Below are positions 1-8,283 of a stretch of DNA of 25,334 nt, piece after piece; positions within the stretch are counted from its first letter, which is position 1; each line of letters opens with the position of its first letter. The notes beneath the pieces were generated by a model, which saw nothing but the letters and a program-made list of their open reading frames with translations, made no database searches and was not told the DNA's origin. The stretch is from positions 2,087 through 27,420 of the forward strand of contig DHSO01000032.1 of the NCBI GenBank assembly GCA_002410505.1, given 5' to 3'. Source of the DNA: Cloacimonetes bacterium UBA5284. GTDB lineage: Bacteria; Cloacimonadota; Cloacimonadia; Cloacimonadales; Cloacimonadaceae. The position numbers were made by a program, and so were the translations under genes.

Positions 1-611
1 ACCCCTCCGGGGTTTGGGCGACGTTGCCGTATAATCTCTCATATATCTTTTTAAGCGTGCCGTAGCTACGACAGTTTAGATTCCCTGCAATAACACCATT
101 ATCACTATATACCGCAAAGCTTTATGCCGCTATAGACCAAAAAGACCAAAAGAATCACCTGATTTCACCCTGCTTTATCGCCGTTCATCACTTCTTTATC
201 AAGCGTTCATCAAGCGTTAATTATTAACGCTTGATGAACGCTTGATGACCACTTGATTAACACTGTCAACAGAGGTGGAAAAATGGCATTTTCAGCATAT
301 CCACACTATAGCACCTCAATGGGTATAGACATCAAACACAATCCGGAATAGCGGTTGTGGTGCTCCTGATACTTCTTCAAAGGGTAGGTATTGTATTTGT
401 TTCGGTCAACCCGGCCGGGCTTATTACTACTTTCTCCCATTTCCTTATCAAGAATCTGTATCTCTTATGATGGCTAAATGAGGTGATATCATCACTTTCA
501 TCTTTGGAAATGATGAGTACAGATTTGATGTATCCGGGTGATCCTGTGTATCTCGCTTCGTGAGAAGAATCTTTTTTTCGATATGAGGCGCTGATGGAGC
601 CGGTATCTCCA
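1..611. other. Intergenic region with hairpins, no gene recognised
   Basis: I see no credible coding region here. Notable structures are a small inverted repeat (acccc/ggggt) at 1-13, the large perfect hairpin at 198-246 (own entry), a 10-bp palindrome cccggccggg near 411-420, and a short stem (tctcgc/gtgaga, 551-565) followed by a run of seven T at 572-578. The last could be a weak plus-strand terminator, but no plus-strand gene is visible upstream of it, so it may belong to something decayed. Confidence 0.5.
198..246. repeat. Perfect 49-bp inverted repeat built from 11-bp tandem units
   Basis: The arms 198-220 and 224-246 are exact reverse complements (23 bp) with a 3-nt loop (tta). Each arm is two near-copies of an 11-mer (atcaagcgttc / atcaagcgtta). 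Degenerate extra copies flank it on both sides (gttcatcac near 183; acttgattaac near 251-261). It lacks a T-tract directly after the stem, so it is not a typical terminator. It could be a protein-binding site array, a replication or partition-type site, or the end of a mobile element outside the window. Confidence 0.75.
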
Positions 612-645
612 GATACAAAAGAACCCCGAGCTGTTACGCCCGGGG
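612..645 (-). terminator. Rho-independent terminator of the 899-aa secreted protein gene
   Basis: Read on the minus strand, the stem is CCCCGGGC, loop GTAACA, then GCTCGGGG (624-645), with one G-T wobble. It is followed at once by TTCTTTTGT. It lies about 20 nt past the stop codon of the minus-strand gene ending at 666. Confidence 0.8.
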
Positions 646-665
646 CACATGATTTGTATATTATT

Positions 666-3365
666 TTATTTAAGCTTCAGGATTCTGGTAACTTTCGTCT
701 CATCCTCTGCGGCAATCTTTACGAAATACACGCCTTGCGCCACTTGTCTACCGTTGTGATCGCTGCCGTCCCAGCTTATATTGATGCTTCCTTTGGTATT
801 GGGCAGAGGCAGATCTCTTACTTTCTGACCACGGATATTGTATATGCTGAGCATGCCATCGATCTGTTTGTCAGTTTCCAGATTCAGATTGATTGCCGTG
901 CTGAAAGGATTGGGATAGCATTTAAGGCTTATCACCACCGGAACTTGCAGCGGGTCGTCGGAGGATATGGGTGCAATGTTGCCATATTTGTGGATGATGA
1001 TTCCGCCCATATCGCCGGTGCGATACCATAGGCAAGCATGAAGGATATTGGCAGTGGGATTGCTGAAAGTAATTCGTGATTCGCTAACATCCTCGCCGTA
1101 AAAACCTTCAGGCAATGCCATCTCATAGGTTGTATCGGAGAATTGCCCGTTCAAATCCAGCCTGTGGATCCTGGCGCTGTTATTCTCCACAGCAGGCGTC
1201 ACCAGCAGGAATCCGTCCATGATGCGGCTGAGCGACACAAAATCGTGGCTTTGAGGGATTTCGAATACGGTATTGGCCTGCTCGCCATCGATGTCACTTA
1301 TTACCAGCCTATAGCCCGGAGTTTCTGCGAGACTGCTCTTTTGTAAGCTGAGCACATCACTGTTGTCCAGCAGCTTGGCTTGCACTATCTCCCAATCTTC
1401 ACCCGGATTCTGTGGGTATGCCGCGTCTTCGGTCATAAAAGTATTGTTCAAGTGGTAAAGCCAGCTTCCATCGTGATAGTCGATGGATTTGTTGCGCACC
1501 GTTTCGTAGGCTCGGTGCCATTTCAGGATATCTACTTCATTGGCATCTCCATCGGAAATCAACGCACCCGGACTCCAGATGTCTCTTCGGGGAGAGAAGG
1601 GGAAACTGCGTTCATCAGCGAAATGTTGAATATCGTAACCAACTCCGGATCCGGTGGTTCCGGGATAATTGATTGCTTGCAATGTAAGATCAGGAATAAC
1701 CGGGTCGTTATATGGTACGGATGGAGTTACGGGTCCACCACACATATCCATGGGTATGTCCCAGTAACCGTCGTTGCTCGGATACGCGGAGTCATTTCCG
1801 GAACGATGAATATATCCGCGTCGATTCTGATACAAGGCTCCATACAAATGTACTGTACCTCTTTCAAGGTAAGGATGTGTTTCAGGCCATAAGGGATTGT
1901 ACCAAGGGTAATCTATTTGGGGGGGCCAAGGTTGGTATTGAGTGGGAGGATATTTGAACCGATGGAGATCGATCCAATCATAATAGTATTCATCTCCCTC
2001 ATGAGTTACATTCACCGAAGGTGTAGAGGGATGAGGATGCTGGTATTCAAAGCTGAAGAATCCGGCTTCAAAATCGGGGTCCTCGCCGATTTGGTAGTCG
2101 TTGTTCAAGGCAATAAGATCAGCATAGATAAGGATAGGAGTTTCGTCTGCCTGACAATTTGGATGAATCCGGACATTGGTTTCCGGATGCTTGTAACCAT
2201 ATTTAAGTTGGATCGATTTGTCCGATATCAGAGTAACTTTATCGCTAGTGTTTGTGGACGTATCTTCTCCCGGAATCGTATTACTGAGTAAGATATCGCC
2301 GATCAGATAGATATCACCGGAACTGTAAAAGCTTTTATTGCCGCTGAATGTACCCTTGATCCACAAAGTGGCATTGGTATAAAACTTCTCTGAGAGAGTA
2401 AAGTTAACTTCAGTCCAGATAGTATCTCGAGTGGCAAAACTATTCAAAAACAAAGAGTCTGCCTGCGAATCAAAAATGGGTGGATATACATCCCATACAT
2501 CAGCCCAGCTATCAACCGGCTCCGATAATCGCCCAATGAATCCGCTGGCACTATTGCCGTTTACGTCCAGCATCAGGATGCAATCCCCATCCACAATGTA
2601 CTGTGTATCAGCGTTGTCCCTGTAGTCCTTTTTGAAAAGTGCCGGCTTAATCTTCAGATCGTTTACATTAGCCTGCTCGGTTAATCCGCCCAAGAATACT
2701 TCATCCACCGGATAATCAAAACCGCTGATCACTTTGCCGGATATGATTACCGGATCATGGAACACCGGCAAGCCACCTACGTTTTTGATGAACAAATCTC
2801 CATTCACTATGGTGCTGCCGTGCACTTGATGTATGCCAGAATAGTATAAATTGCTACCATTCGGGCTGAGACTCTGACTCGAGTAATTTGATACATCCTG
2901 ATCACCCGGTCGAGAATTGACCGTGAACGAACGGTGTATCCCATCCCTGGTCGTAATAATCGGCTGAGGATCATTAGAATCCATGATGTTACCAGTTAAG
3001 GATGTTCGGTCCCATGAATTCCCATAGTCCGATGAAGTCCACAGCACAGTTTCATCATCCATTTGAGCCATAATGCTGATATTGGGAAGATCTACCATGA
3101 TGCTCGGTTTGGAATTTGCGGGAATTGTCTCAAAGCTTCCCAAACTAAGCTGAGAAATGTTTCCATGACAAGATTTTACAAAAGTCATAGTATCATTGCT
3201 TCTCGTTACATATACAGCATAGACAGTGTCGTCTACCGCTGCGATCGCATTTTCAGCTCCGAAAGCATCAGCGATGATATCAAACTGGTTCTCCCCTTGC
3301 CATTCCAGAGCAAGGGCATTTCCGAAGATGATCGCTAAAGCCAAAACAACAACAAAGCGTTTCAT
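666..3365 (-). CDS. Large secreted protein with C-terminal FlgD-Ig / type A sorting-like domain
   Basis: The protein has 899 residues. It begins with a signal peptide (MKRFVVVLALAIIFGNALA, cleavage near residue 20). An N-terminal part contains an Asp-box-like stretch (SSDYGNSW, near residue 110) as in BNR/sialidase-type beta-propellers. The middle (about 440-560) is rich in Tyr, Pro, Trp and His. The last ~85 residues (starting around CYPNPFSTAINLNL, then ISIYNIRGQKVRDL-like, WDG.D..GR.VAQGVYFVKI, ending ILKLK) match the FlgD Ig-like / secretion-sorting domain family known from Bacteroidetes, Cloacimonetes and relatives. The ATG is preceded by AAAGGGAGG. It is probably exported and displayed at or released from the cell surface. 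No enzymatic motif is obvious, so the function is unknown. It is a single-gene unit with its own terminator. Confidence 0.9.
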   Translation of the reverse strand: MKRFVVVLALAIIFGNALALEWQGENQFDIIADAFGAENAIAAVDDTVYAVYVTRSNDTMTFVKSCHGNISQLSLGSFETIPANSKPSIMVDLPNISIMAQMDDETVLWTSSDYGNSWDRTSLTGNIMDSNDPQPIITTRDGIHRSFTVNSRPGDQDVSNYSSQSLSPNGSNLYYSGIHQVHGSTIVNGDLFIKNVGGLPVFHDPVIISGKVISGFDYPVDEVFLGGLTEQANVNDLKIKPALFKKDYRDNADTQYIVDGDCILMLDVNGNSASGFIGRLSEPVDSWADVWDVYPPIFDSQADSLFLNSFATRDTIWTEVNFTLSEKFYTNATLWIKGTFSGNKSFYSSGDIYLIGDILLSNTIPGEDTSTNTSDKVTLISDKSIQLKYGYKHPETNVRIHPNCQADETPILIYADLIALNNDYQIGEDPDFEAGFFSFEYQHPHPSTPSVNVTHEGDEYYYDWIDLHRFKYPPTQYQPWPPQIDYPWYNPLWPETHPYLERGTVHLYGALYQNRRGYIHRSGNDSAYPSNDGYWDIPMDMCGGPVTPSVPYNDPVIPDLTLQAINYPGTTGSGVGYDIQHFADERSFPFSPRRDIWSPGALISDGDANEVDILKWHRAYETVRNKSIDYHDGSWLYHLNNTFMTEDAAYPQNPGEDWEIVQAKLLDNSDVLSLQKSSLAETPGYRLVISDIDGEQANTVFEIPQSHDFVSLSRIMDGFLLVTPAVENNSARIHRLDLNGQFSDTTYEMALPEGFYGEDVSESRITFSNPTANILHACLWYRTGDMGGIIIHKYGNIAPISSDDPLQVPVVISLKCYPNPFSTAINLNLETDKQIDGMLSIYNIRGQKVRDLPLPNTKGSINISWDGSDHNGRQVAQGVYFVKIAAEDETKVTRILKLK

Positions 3366-3649
3366 TCACTCCTCCCTTTGTTTCATAGTTTATGTCACAC
3401 TATAAAAGTTTGCAAATATAGCAAGCAATATTTGTTCCAATAACTCGCAAACTATTTTCTTTGTTGAACCCAATCCCTTATCCGAAAGTAGATCATGTTT
3501 CATTCAGCTAAGATTCTCTAACACAACATTGTGCAAATCAAACAAAAATTTACGTGCGCAGCAAGAATCGCTGCGCCTGCCCTGAAAACATTCTGATTTT
3601 ATACCCTTTTCTCGCAATTTAACTTGACAGCTGAACCAGATATGATTGA
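3366..3649. other. Intergenic stretch with a hairpin, no gene seen
   Basis: This is AT-rich sequence upstream of the secreted-protein gene. It contains a 7-bp inverted repeat (caaatat/atatttg, 3413-3434) and a perfect 7-bp GC-rich stem gcgcagc/gctgcgc (3556-3576). On the minus strand the latter is followed 5 nt later by a T-rich stretch (aaatttttgttt), so it may be a weak minus-strand terminator. No convincing reading frame. Confidence 0.4.
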
Positions 3650-4101
3650 ATTTTGAGAAAGACCTTTACTTTGGGAACAAAGGTAAATTACTTGCGTTAT
3701 AATGTTCTTGAGGCAGCGGTGATGATGTCCTACACTCCTCATTACAAGATCGCCATGGTGTGGAACATCGTAAGCGTAGGCAATCCCCGCGCTAGCGTGC
3801 ATTTGTTGCTCGCCCATGCCGAGGATTTTTAGTGAAGATGAAGAAGGTGGGTTTAGCCTTCGGAGTTGGAGGCATAAAATCACTGGGAAAGAAAGCATCC
3901 GGAATGCTGGAGTTTATGAATTTAGCAGAAGATAGTTATGGTGATTTACTTGGTGATGCGGATAGCATGTTACTGCTGGGTGTCCGGTTCCGTGAAGCAA
4001 GTACCAGCTGGGATATCGGCGCCATGAGGCCCTTGAGCATTCATGAGACCCCCGACGAGTTTATAGCTTTTCCCTTTGTAAAGGGTACTTTCCTATTCTG
4101 A
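3650..4101 (+). pseudogene. Frameshifted C-terminal remnant of an outer-membrane beta-barrel-like protein (tentative)
   Basis: Two plus-strand frames appear to be one broken gene. The first runs open from 3650 to a TAG at 3830-3832 (ends ...SVGNPRASVHLLLAHAEDF). The second starts at an overlapping GTG at 3832 and runs to 4101 (MKMKKVGLAFGVGG..., then LLLGVRFREASTSWDIGAMRPL..., ending FIAFPFVKGTFLF). The alternating hydrophobic/polar strands and the final aromatic residue are typical of the last strands of an outer-membrane beta-barrel. No N-terminal part or signal peptide is present upstream. GAGG at 3821-3824 could serve the GTG, so an intact 89-residue small protein is the alternative. The family assignment is inference from strand pattern only. 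Confidence 0.4.
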
Positions 4102-4122
4102 TATCGTTGATTGGGGCAGCGC

Positions 4123-4149
4123 ATCAAAAGGCGTCCCTCAACTCGCCTT
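4123..4149 (-). terminator. Probable terminator of the UmuC-to-AMMECR1 operon
   Basis: On the minus strand the stem AAGGCG/CGCCTT (4128-4133 and 4144-4149) has a 10-nt loop and overlaps the TAA stop of the AMMECR1-family gene. It is followed by four T counting those at the end of the stem. The short U-tract makes it a modest candidate. Confidence 0.45.
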
Positions 4150-4693
4150 AGCGCGTCTCGTTGCTAGCAAAGATCTCCGCGCCAAAGCGATACAGCTTGG
4201 CGTCAAGCTCTTTGTATGCCCCGTCCGACAAACCCGCCTTTCGGCACAGATGCGTCAAGAAGGTCGCTACATCCCATTTCCACTCCAGAGCTACCTGGGG
4301 TAAGAGCAATCCGCTGCCTTCGGGATGATCGATGTACAGACCGTCTCTGCCGATAACAATATCCGTAGTGTTGTTCACCTTCTGCAGTTCGCTGAGAATG
4401 GATATTTCGATCCGGATAGCGGGAAACTCCCTTATGGAAAGCGGAGGGAAGCGCGGATCCCGGAAGGCTGCCGCCAAAGCCATCTCCCTCACCGAATCTA
4501 CAATGCTCTTGTAGGGCAGAATGTAACCGATACATCCCCTGAGTTCGCCGTCTTTATGCAAGCTCACAAAGATACCCCGCTTCTCTTGGAATGCGGGATC
4601 ATCCGGAGTATGATATGGACTTTGATCCAAGCTGTTTTTAATCACCGCAGCGGCATATTCCAGCAATTGATTGGCTTGCTCCAGGCTATACAT
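4148..4693 (-). CDS. amrA: AMMECR1-domain protein (AmmeMemoRadiSam system protein A)
   Basis: The protein has 181 residues, the usual length of the family. The AMMECR1 signature LRGCIGY lies at residues 51-57, followed by MALAAAFRDPRFPPL and a C-terminal GLLLPQVALEWKWDVATFLTHLC stretch typical of the domain. The ATG has AGGAGG five nucleotides upstream, and that Shine-Dalgarno overlaps the TAG stop of the Memo-family gene 8 nt away, so the two are translationally coupled. Family proteins co-occur with Memo-like and radical SAM partners. The biochemical role is unsettled (proposed small-molecule or nucleic-acid-related chemistry). The radical SAM partner is not in this window. It is the last gene of the operon. 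Confidence 0.9.
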   Translation of the reverse strand: MYSLEQANQLLEYAAAVIKNSLDQSPYHTPDDPAFQEKRGIFVSLHKDGELRGCIGYILPYKSIVDSVREMALAAAFRDPRFPPLSIREFPAIRIEISILSELQKVNNTTDIVIGRDGLYIDHPEGSGLLLPQVALEWKWDVATFLTHLCRKAGLSDGAYKELDAKLYRFGAEIFASNETR

Positions 4694-4701
4694 TGTGCCT
4701 C

Positions 4702-5520
4702 CTATTCAAAAATTTTGGCTGCCAGATATCCCACTACCTGGTTGTTCATTCCGGATACCTTTCCGGAATGAGTGTAATCGATCACTCTCACTTTGGGAGA
4801 TCTATATTGTGAAGCCATGTACAGCAATGTCGCTATCCCCCCAATGCCGCAGGCCTCCAGCTTGCCCAGATCATGGCCCCGCCACAGGCCCTCCGGGTTC
4901 AGCTCCGTTACATACCTTATCAATTGCGCGTCCATCTTCTCGGCAGTGTCGGAATCGTGATAATGCGACAAATCGCTGGAAACTACGATCAGGATGCGTC
5001 TTGCAGATTTGTAAACCGCATCGTAGAGCAATGCGCCCAGACGTTGTGCCACAGACGGAATCTGGTTTCCAAGCATCACCGGGCAGATCGTGGCATTCGG
5101 GAAAAAGTGTTTGATGAGCGGCAATTGAATCTCCAAGGAATGCTCGAGGCGGTGGTAATCCAATTCCAGCTCTTTCTCCCCCGCCGGACTCAGGATTCGA
5201 TACAGTTCTTTATCCAGCATCAGATTACCCAAAGGGCTTTCATATTCGTTGAAGGGAGATACAGAGAAATCGAAATGGATACCTTGATGAGATGGATGCA
5301 CAATTATAATGCTGTCCCATCTCTCACCGGCTACAGATGCCAGTCCCAAGGCCGCGCAAGCCCCCGAATACACATATCCGGCATGAGGCAAGATGATGCC
5401 CAGAGAGTGTTCATTTGCGGCAGAAGGCATCGCGTCTTTGGTCCATTTAGCGATGCTGTCTTGAATTTGATTGCCAAAGCGGGGATAAAAGGTTCCGGCA
5501 TGAAGAGCTTTTCGAATCAT
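4702..5520 (-). CDS. amrB: Memo-family dioxygenase-like protein (AmmeMemoRadiSam system protein B)
   Basis: The protein has 272 residues from the chosen start (MIRKALHAGTFYPRF). That ATG at 5520 has an AGGAGG seven nucleotides upstream. An in-frame ATG at 5568 would overlap the preceding ChaN-like gene and lacks such a site. Family hallmarks are AGTFYP near the N-terminus, ILPHAGYVYSG (first metal-ligand His), and SSDLSHYHD in the second half. These match Memo, a homologue of class III extradiol dioxygenases. The gene sits 10 nt after the ChaN-like gene and 8 nt before the AMMECR1-family gene. Confidence 0.9.
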   Translation of the reverse strand: MIRKALHAGTFYPRFGNQIQDSIAKWTKDAMPSAANEHSLGIILPHAGYVYSGACAALGLASVAGERWDSIIIVHPSHQGIHFDFSVSPFNEYESPLGNLMLDKELYRILSPAGEKELELDYHRLEHSLEIQLPLIKHFFPNATICPVMLGNQIPSVAQRLGALLYDAVYKSARRILIVVSSDLSHYHDSDTAEKMDAQLIRYVTELNPEGLWRGHDLGKLEACGIGGIATLLYMASQYRSPKVRVIDYTHSGKVSGMNNQVVGYLAAKIFE

Positions 5521-5530
5521 CGTGATCCTC

Positions 5531-6391
5531 CTAATCGATCGGTAAGCTGAGCAGTAGATATGTGGCAAGGGAAGCCATGTTATCAGGCAGCTGTGGGTTT
5601 TTAAAGTTTGTTACTGCTTCAGGACTGATCACGGCGATCTTGATCTCCGGCATCAATGTCCGCAGTCGAGACACAGTTCCCAGAAAGGATCGCGAGTGAA
5701 AATCCCCATTGTAATGAATGATCCTGGCCTCCGGATTGGCTTGTTTCGCCAGAGCTATGCTTTCTGCCATGGTGTCATCTTTGATGCATTGGGCCAGATA
5801 GTATTTATGCATTGTTTCAGCACTATATTGGTGCCCGCCCATACCATTCATCAAGAGCATGAATTCCCGCTTATAGTCATCCTCCGGAGCGCTCAATCGC
5901 TGTGCAATGTAGCCTCGCTCCCCGGACGGCAGACTATCGATGAAGTCCCATCCCTCTTGTACTACTCGGCCGGCATACACCCGCGGAACATTCGCGGCTA
6001 TCACCGTCATTTTATAGTCTTTAGCTATCATCAGGAGCGGTCTGTAATTCTCGTAATTGGTCCATATCCTGCTCTGGGCTACAAACTGCTCTTCAGGTAT
6101 ATCTCCCTGCAGAAAGCTATCCAGCACAGGCTGGCTGTCTCTTTCCCACATCTCAAAAGACAATATCAAATTCGCGCTATCTTCAGCCAGAGCTTCAGTT
6201 ACTACTGCCTGGGCTTCATGGATAGACTCGATTCCATGCCATTCACCAAAGAATATGACATCGAACTCCTGCAACTGTTGCGCCAGTTCATGCACAGTAA
6301 GCTTGGCAGAATCTTCAGTGTCCACAAAATAAATCTGGGCATATCCCGCTGAGATCGCAATTAACAGGGCAATGATGACTAATAGCTTCAT
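5531..6391 (-). CDS. ChaN/DUF399-family secreted protein (possible haem-iron uptake)
   Basis: The protein has 286 residues with an N-terminal signal peptide (MKLLVIIALLIAISAGYAQ). It has no lipobox cysteine, so it is likely periplasmic rather than a lipoprotein. The motifs FFGEWHGIESIHEAQ (about residues 47-61), LSFEMWERD, and HYNGDFHS (about 230-237) fit the ChaN-like (Tiki/EreA-related) superfamily, whose characterised member binds haem. The ATG follows GAGGTATGA, directly abutting the stop of the YigZ-like gene, so it is coupled to it. The substrate here is unknown; haem binding is transferred from the family. Confidence 0.85.
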   Translation of the reverse strand: MKLLVIIALLIAISAGYAQIYFVDTEDSAKLTVHELAQQLQEFDVIFFGEWHGIESIHEAQAVVTEALAEDSANLILSFEMWERDSQPVLDSFLQGDIPEEQFVAQSRIWTNYENYRPLLMIAKDYKMTVIAANVPRVYAGRVVQEGWDFIDSLPSGERGYIAQRLSAPEDDYKREFMLLMNGMGGHQYSAETMHKYYLAQCIKDDTMAESIALAKQANPEARIIHYNGDFHSRSFLGTVSRLRTLMPEIKIAVISPEAVTNFKNPQLPDNMASLATYLLLSLPID

Positions 6392-6994
6392 TCATACCTC
6401 CATTTGATATTCTAACTTGCCCGGGGCTTTGTAACCATTCAAAAATTCCTGCACAGGCTCTTTGCAGATTTCAGCGATCCGATAGCGCAATCGTACATCC
6501 CCGGCGTAATCGGCATTGAGCTCTTCCGCACCCAGAACCGATAACTGATGACGAATGATCTCTATCTGCGAATAAGTGCTTGTAAGGCTGAAGTATAAAT
6601 ATTTCTGATACTCATGCAACTCGGCAAGGGCTATGGCCTCGGTAGTTGCCTCGGTATAGGCATCGATCAAGCCTTTCACCCCCAGTTTGATACCGCCATA
6701 ATACCTGGTAACCACAGCCAGCACCCCGGAAAGATCATTGCGCAATAGACTGTTCAGGATGGGTTTTCCGGCAGTTCCCCCGGGCTCTCCGGCATCCGAA
6801 TAATACTGGGTCTCGGCGTCATAACCCAATACATAGGCATAGCAATTGTGCGTAGCGTTCTGATAGTCATTCTGATGTTTACGCAAGATTTCCTGGGCTA
6901 CACCGGCATCCTCCACCCGGTAGAGAAATCCGATGAACTCGCTGCGCAAAACCTTGATCCGCGCTTGAACGTCTGTTTTTATCGTATATTTCAT
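6392..6994 (-). CDS. yigZ: IMPACT/YigZ family protein (UPF0029)
   Basis: The protein has about 200 residues starting MKYTIKTDVQARIKV. Two ATGs overlap the UmuC stop in ATGATGA (6997 and 6994); I choose the second for spacing. A start further upstream (7084) would put 30 residues of non-homologous sequence inside the polymerase gene. The family signature YSDAGEPGGTAGKPIL and TRYYGGIKLGVKGLIDAYTEA are clear. The C-terminal ~70 residues form the DUF1949-like ferredoxin-fold part. The cellular role is uncertain: the eukaryotic homologue IMPACT affects translation-stress signalling. It is the second gene of the operon. Confidence 0.9.
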   Translation of the reverse strand: MKYTIKTDVQARIKVLRSEFIGFLYRVEDAGVAQEILRKHQNDYQNATHNCYAYVLGYDAETQYYSDAGEPGGTAGKPILNSLLRNDLSGVLAVVTRYYGGIKLGVKGLIDAYTEATTEAIALAELHEYQKYLYFSLTSTYSQIEIIRHQLSVLGAEELNADYAGDVRLRYRIAEICKEPVQEFLNGYKAPGKLEYQMEV

Positions 6995-8283
6995 CATTTC
7001 ACCCGGGGCAGATCCTTCCAGGACGTGGTGTAGTGAGGACTGAGGCGTGCCCGCTTCATCTGCCATTCTTGTTTGATGCCGCAACTGGCATAGCTCACGG
7101 TATCCCGGCCATACATTTTGTTGATTCTATCTACCGCCTTCATCAGATTACTGCGATGATCGTCCAGATAGTTTACATCCATAACACTCAACGCCACATC
7201 ATTTTCATGGATAATATCGGCCAACATCACTCCGGCTTTCTTGTATTCAAAACCGGGAAGATACAGCTCGTCCAGCAGGTTCAACGCAGTTCGAATCAAA
7301 TCCGGAGTAAATGCCGTGGGCGGGAAAAGCGTAGTGGACAGAGAATTGTTGTATTGCGGACCTTCTTTGAACCTGTTTGTGGAGAGGAATACCATCATAT
7401 GACCCGCCACACAGTGTTGTTGCCGCAGCTTTTCCGCGCTGCGGGTCACATAGGTGGAAACCGCTTCCCGCAAATCATCAGGGTCTTCCACTTGCTTGCC
7501 AAAAGAGCGTGAACTTACGATACTCTTTTTTGTTGCCGGGGCCTCGTCCATATCGATGCAAGAATATCCTCGCAATTCCAATACAGTCTTGTGCCCCACC
7601 GTGGTCATATAGTGATTGATGAATTTTTCATCTGCGTCCCGTAGCTGCAGCGCATTCTCGATCTTATTCTGTCTGAGAAACTTATCGTATTGCCTTCCGA
7701 TTCCCCAGATCTCCCCCACCGGCAAGCGACGCAAGGCTTCTTCACGGCGTTTGGCATCCAGCAAACTTAAAGATCCTTTGAACGAAAGTATCTTTTTGGC
7801 ATGATGATTTGCGACCTTGGCGAGGGTCTTGGAGCTGGCTATGCCAACCGAAACCGGAATCCCAGTCCAACGCTGAACTGTGCGTTTCAGATTTTTGCCC
7901 CAGAGTTCCCAATCCTTTTCCCGGATGCCGGTCAGATTCAGAAACGCTTCATCGATAGAGTAGATCTCGACTTCGGGCGCAAATCTGCCCAAAACGTCCA
8001 TAACCCGGGCACTCATGTCTCCATACAAAGCATAGTTTGAGGAGAGTAAAACGCCATTATGCTTGCGGATCACTGCTTCATATTTGAAGCCCGGAGCACC
8101 CATAGGGATCTTTAAGGCTTTTATCTCGTTGCTGCGCGACACTATGCAGCCATCATTATTGGACAATACCGCCACCGGAACATTGCGTAAACGGGGATTG
8201 AACACCCGCTCGCAGGATGCGTAGAAGTTGTTGCAATCTACCAATGCGATTACTTGTTTGTCAGATAATCCGGTACTATCCAT
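6994..8283 (-). CDS. umuC: Y-family translesion DNA polymerase, UmuC-like
   Basis: The protein has 429 residues, normal for UmuC (about 420). The catalytic metal ligands are seen in VALVDCNNFYASCERVF (Asp16) and IYSIDEAFL (Asp111-Glu112). The finger sequence NNDGCIVSRSNEIKALKIPMGAP is characteristic of UmuC rather than DinB. A helix-hairpin-helix region (LPVGEIWGIGRQYDKFL) and the DUF4113-like C-terminus (INKMYGRDTVSYASCGI) follow. The ATG has GAGGAG four nucleotides upstream. It copies past DNA lesions and in other bacteria is activated by processed UmuD'. No umuD is present next to it, which is unusual. It is the first gene of a five-gene operon. Confidence 0.95.
   Translation of the reverse strand: MDSTGLSDKQVIALVDCNNFYASCERVFNPRLRNVPVAVLSNNDGCIVSRSNEIKALKIPMGAPGFKYEAVIRKHNGVLLSSNYALYGDMSARVMDVLGRFAPEVEIYSIDEAFLNLTGIREKDWELWGKNLKRTVQRWTGIPVSVGIASSKTLAKVANHHAKKILSFKGSLSLLDAKRREEALRRLPVGEIWGIGRQYDKFLRQNKIENALQLRDADEKFINHYMTTVGHKTVLELRGYSCIDMDEAPATKKSIVSSRSFGKQVEDPDDLREAVSTYVTRSAEKLRQQHCVAGHMMVFLSTNRFKEGPQYNNSLSTTLFPPTAFTPDLIRTALNLLDELYLPGFEYKKAGVMLADIIHENDVALSVMDVNYLDDHRSNLMKAVDRINKMYGRDTVSYASCGIKQEWQMKRARLSPHYTTSWKDLPRVK

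Noticed and set aside
551..578. Plus-strand stem with T-run as a terminator
   Set aside because: The stem is only six pairs with a wobble, the T-run is offset, and no plus-strand gene is visible upstream.
4702..5568. The upstream ATG at 5568 as start of the Memo-family protein
   Set aside because: It lies within the ChaN-like gene, and the ATG at 5520 has an AGGAGG and begins at the family's usual N-terminus.
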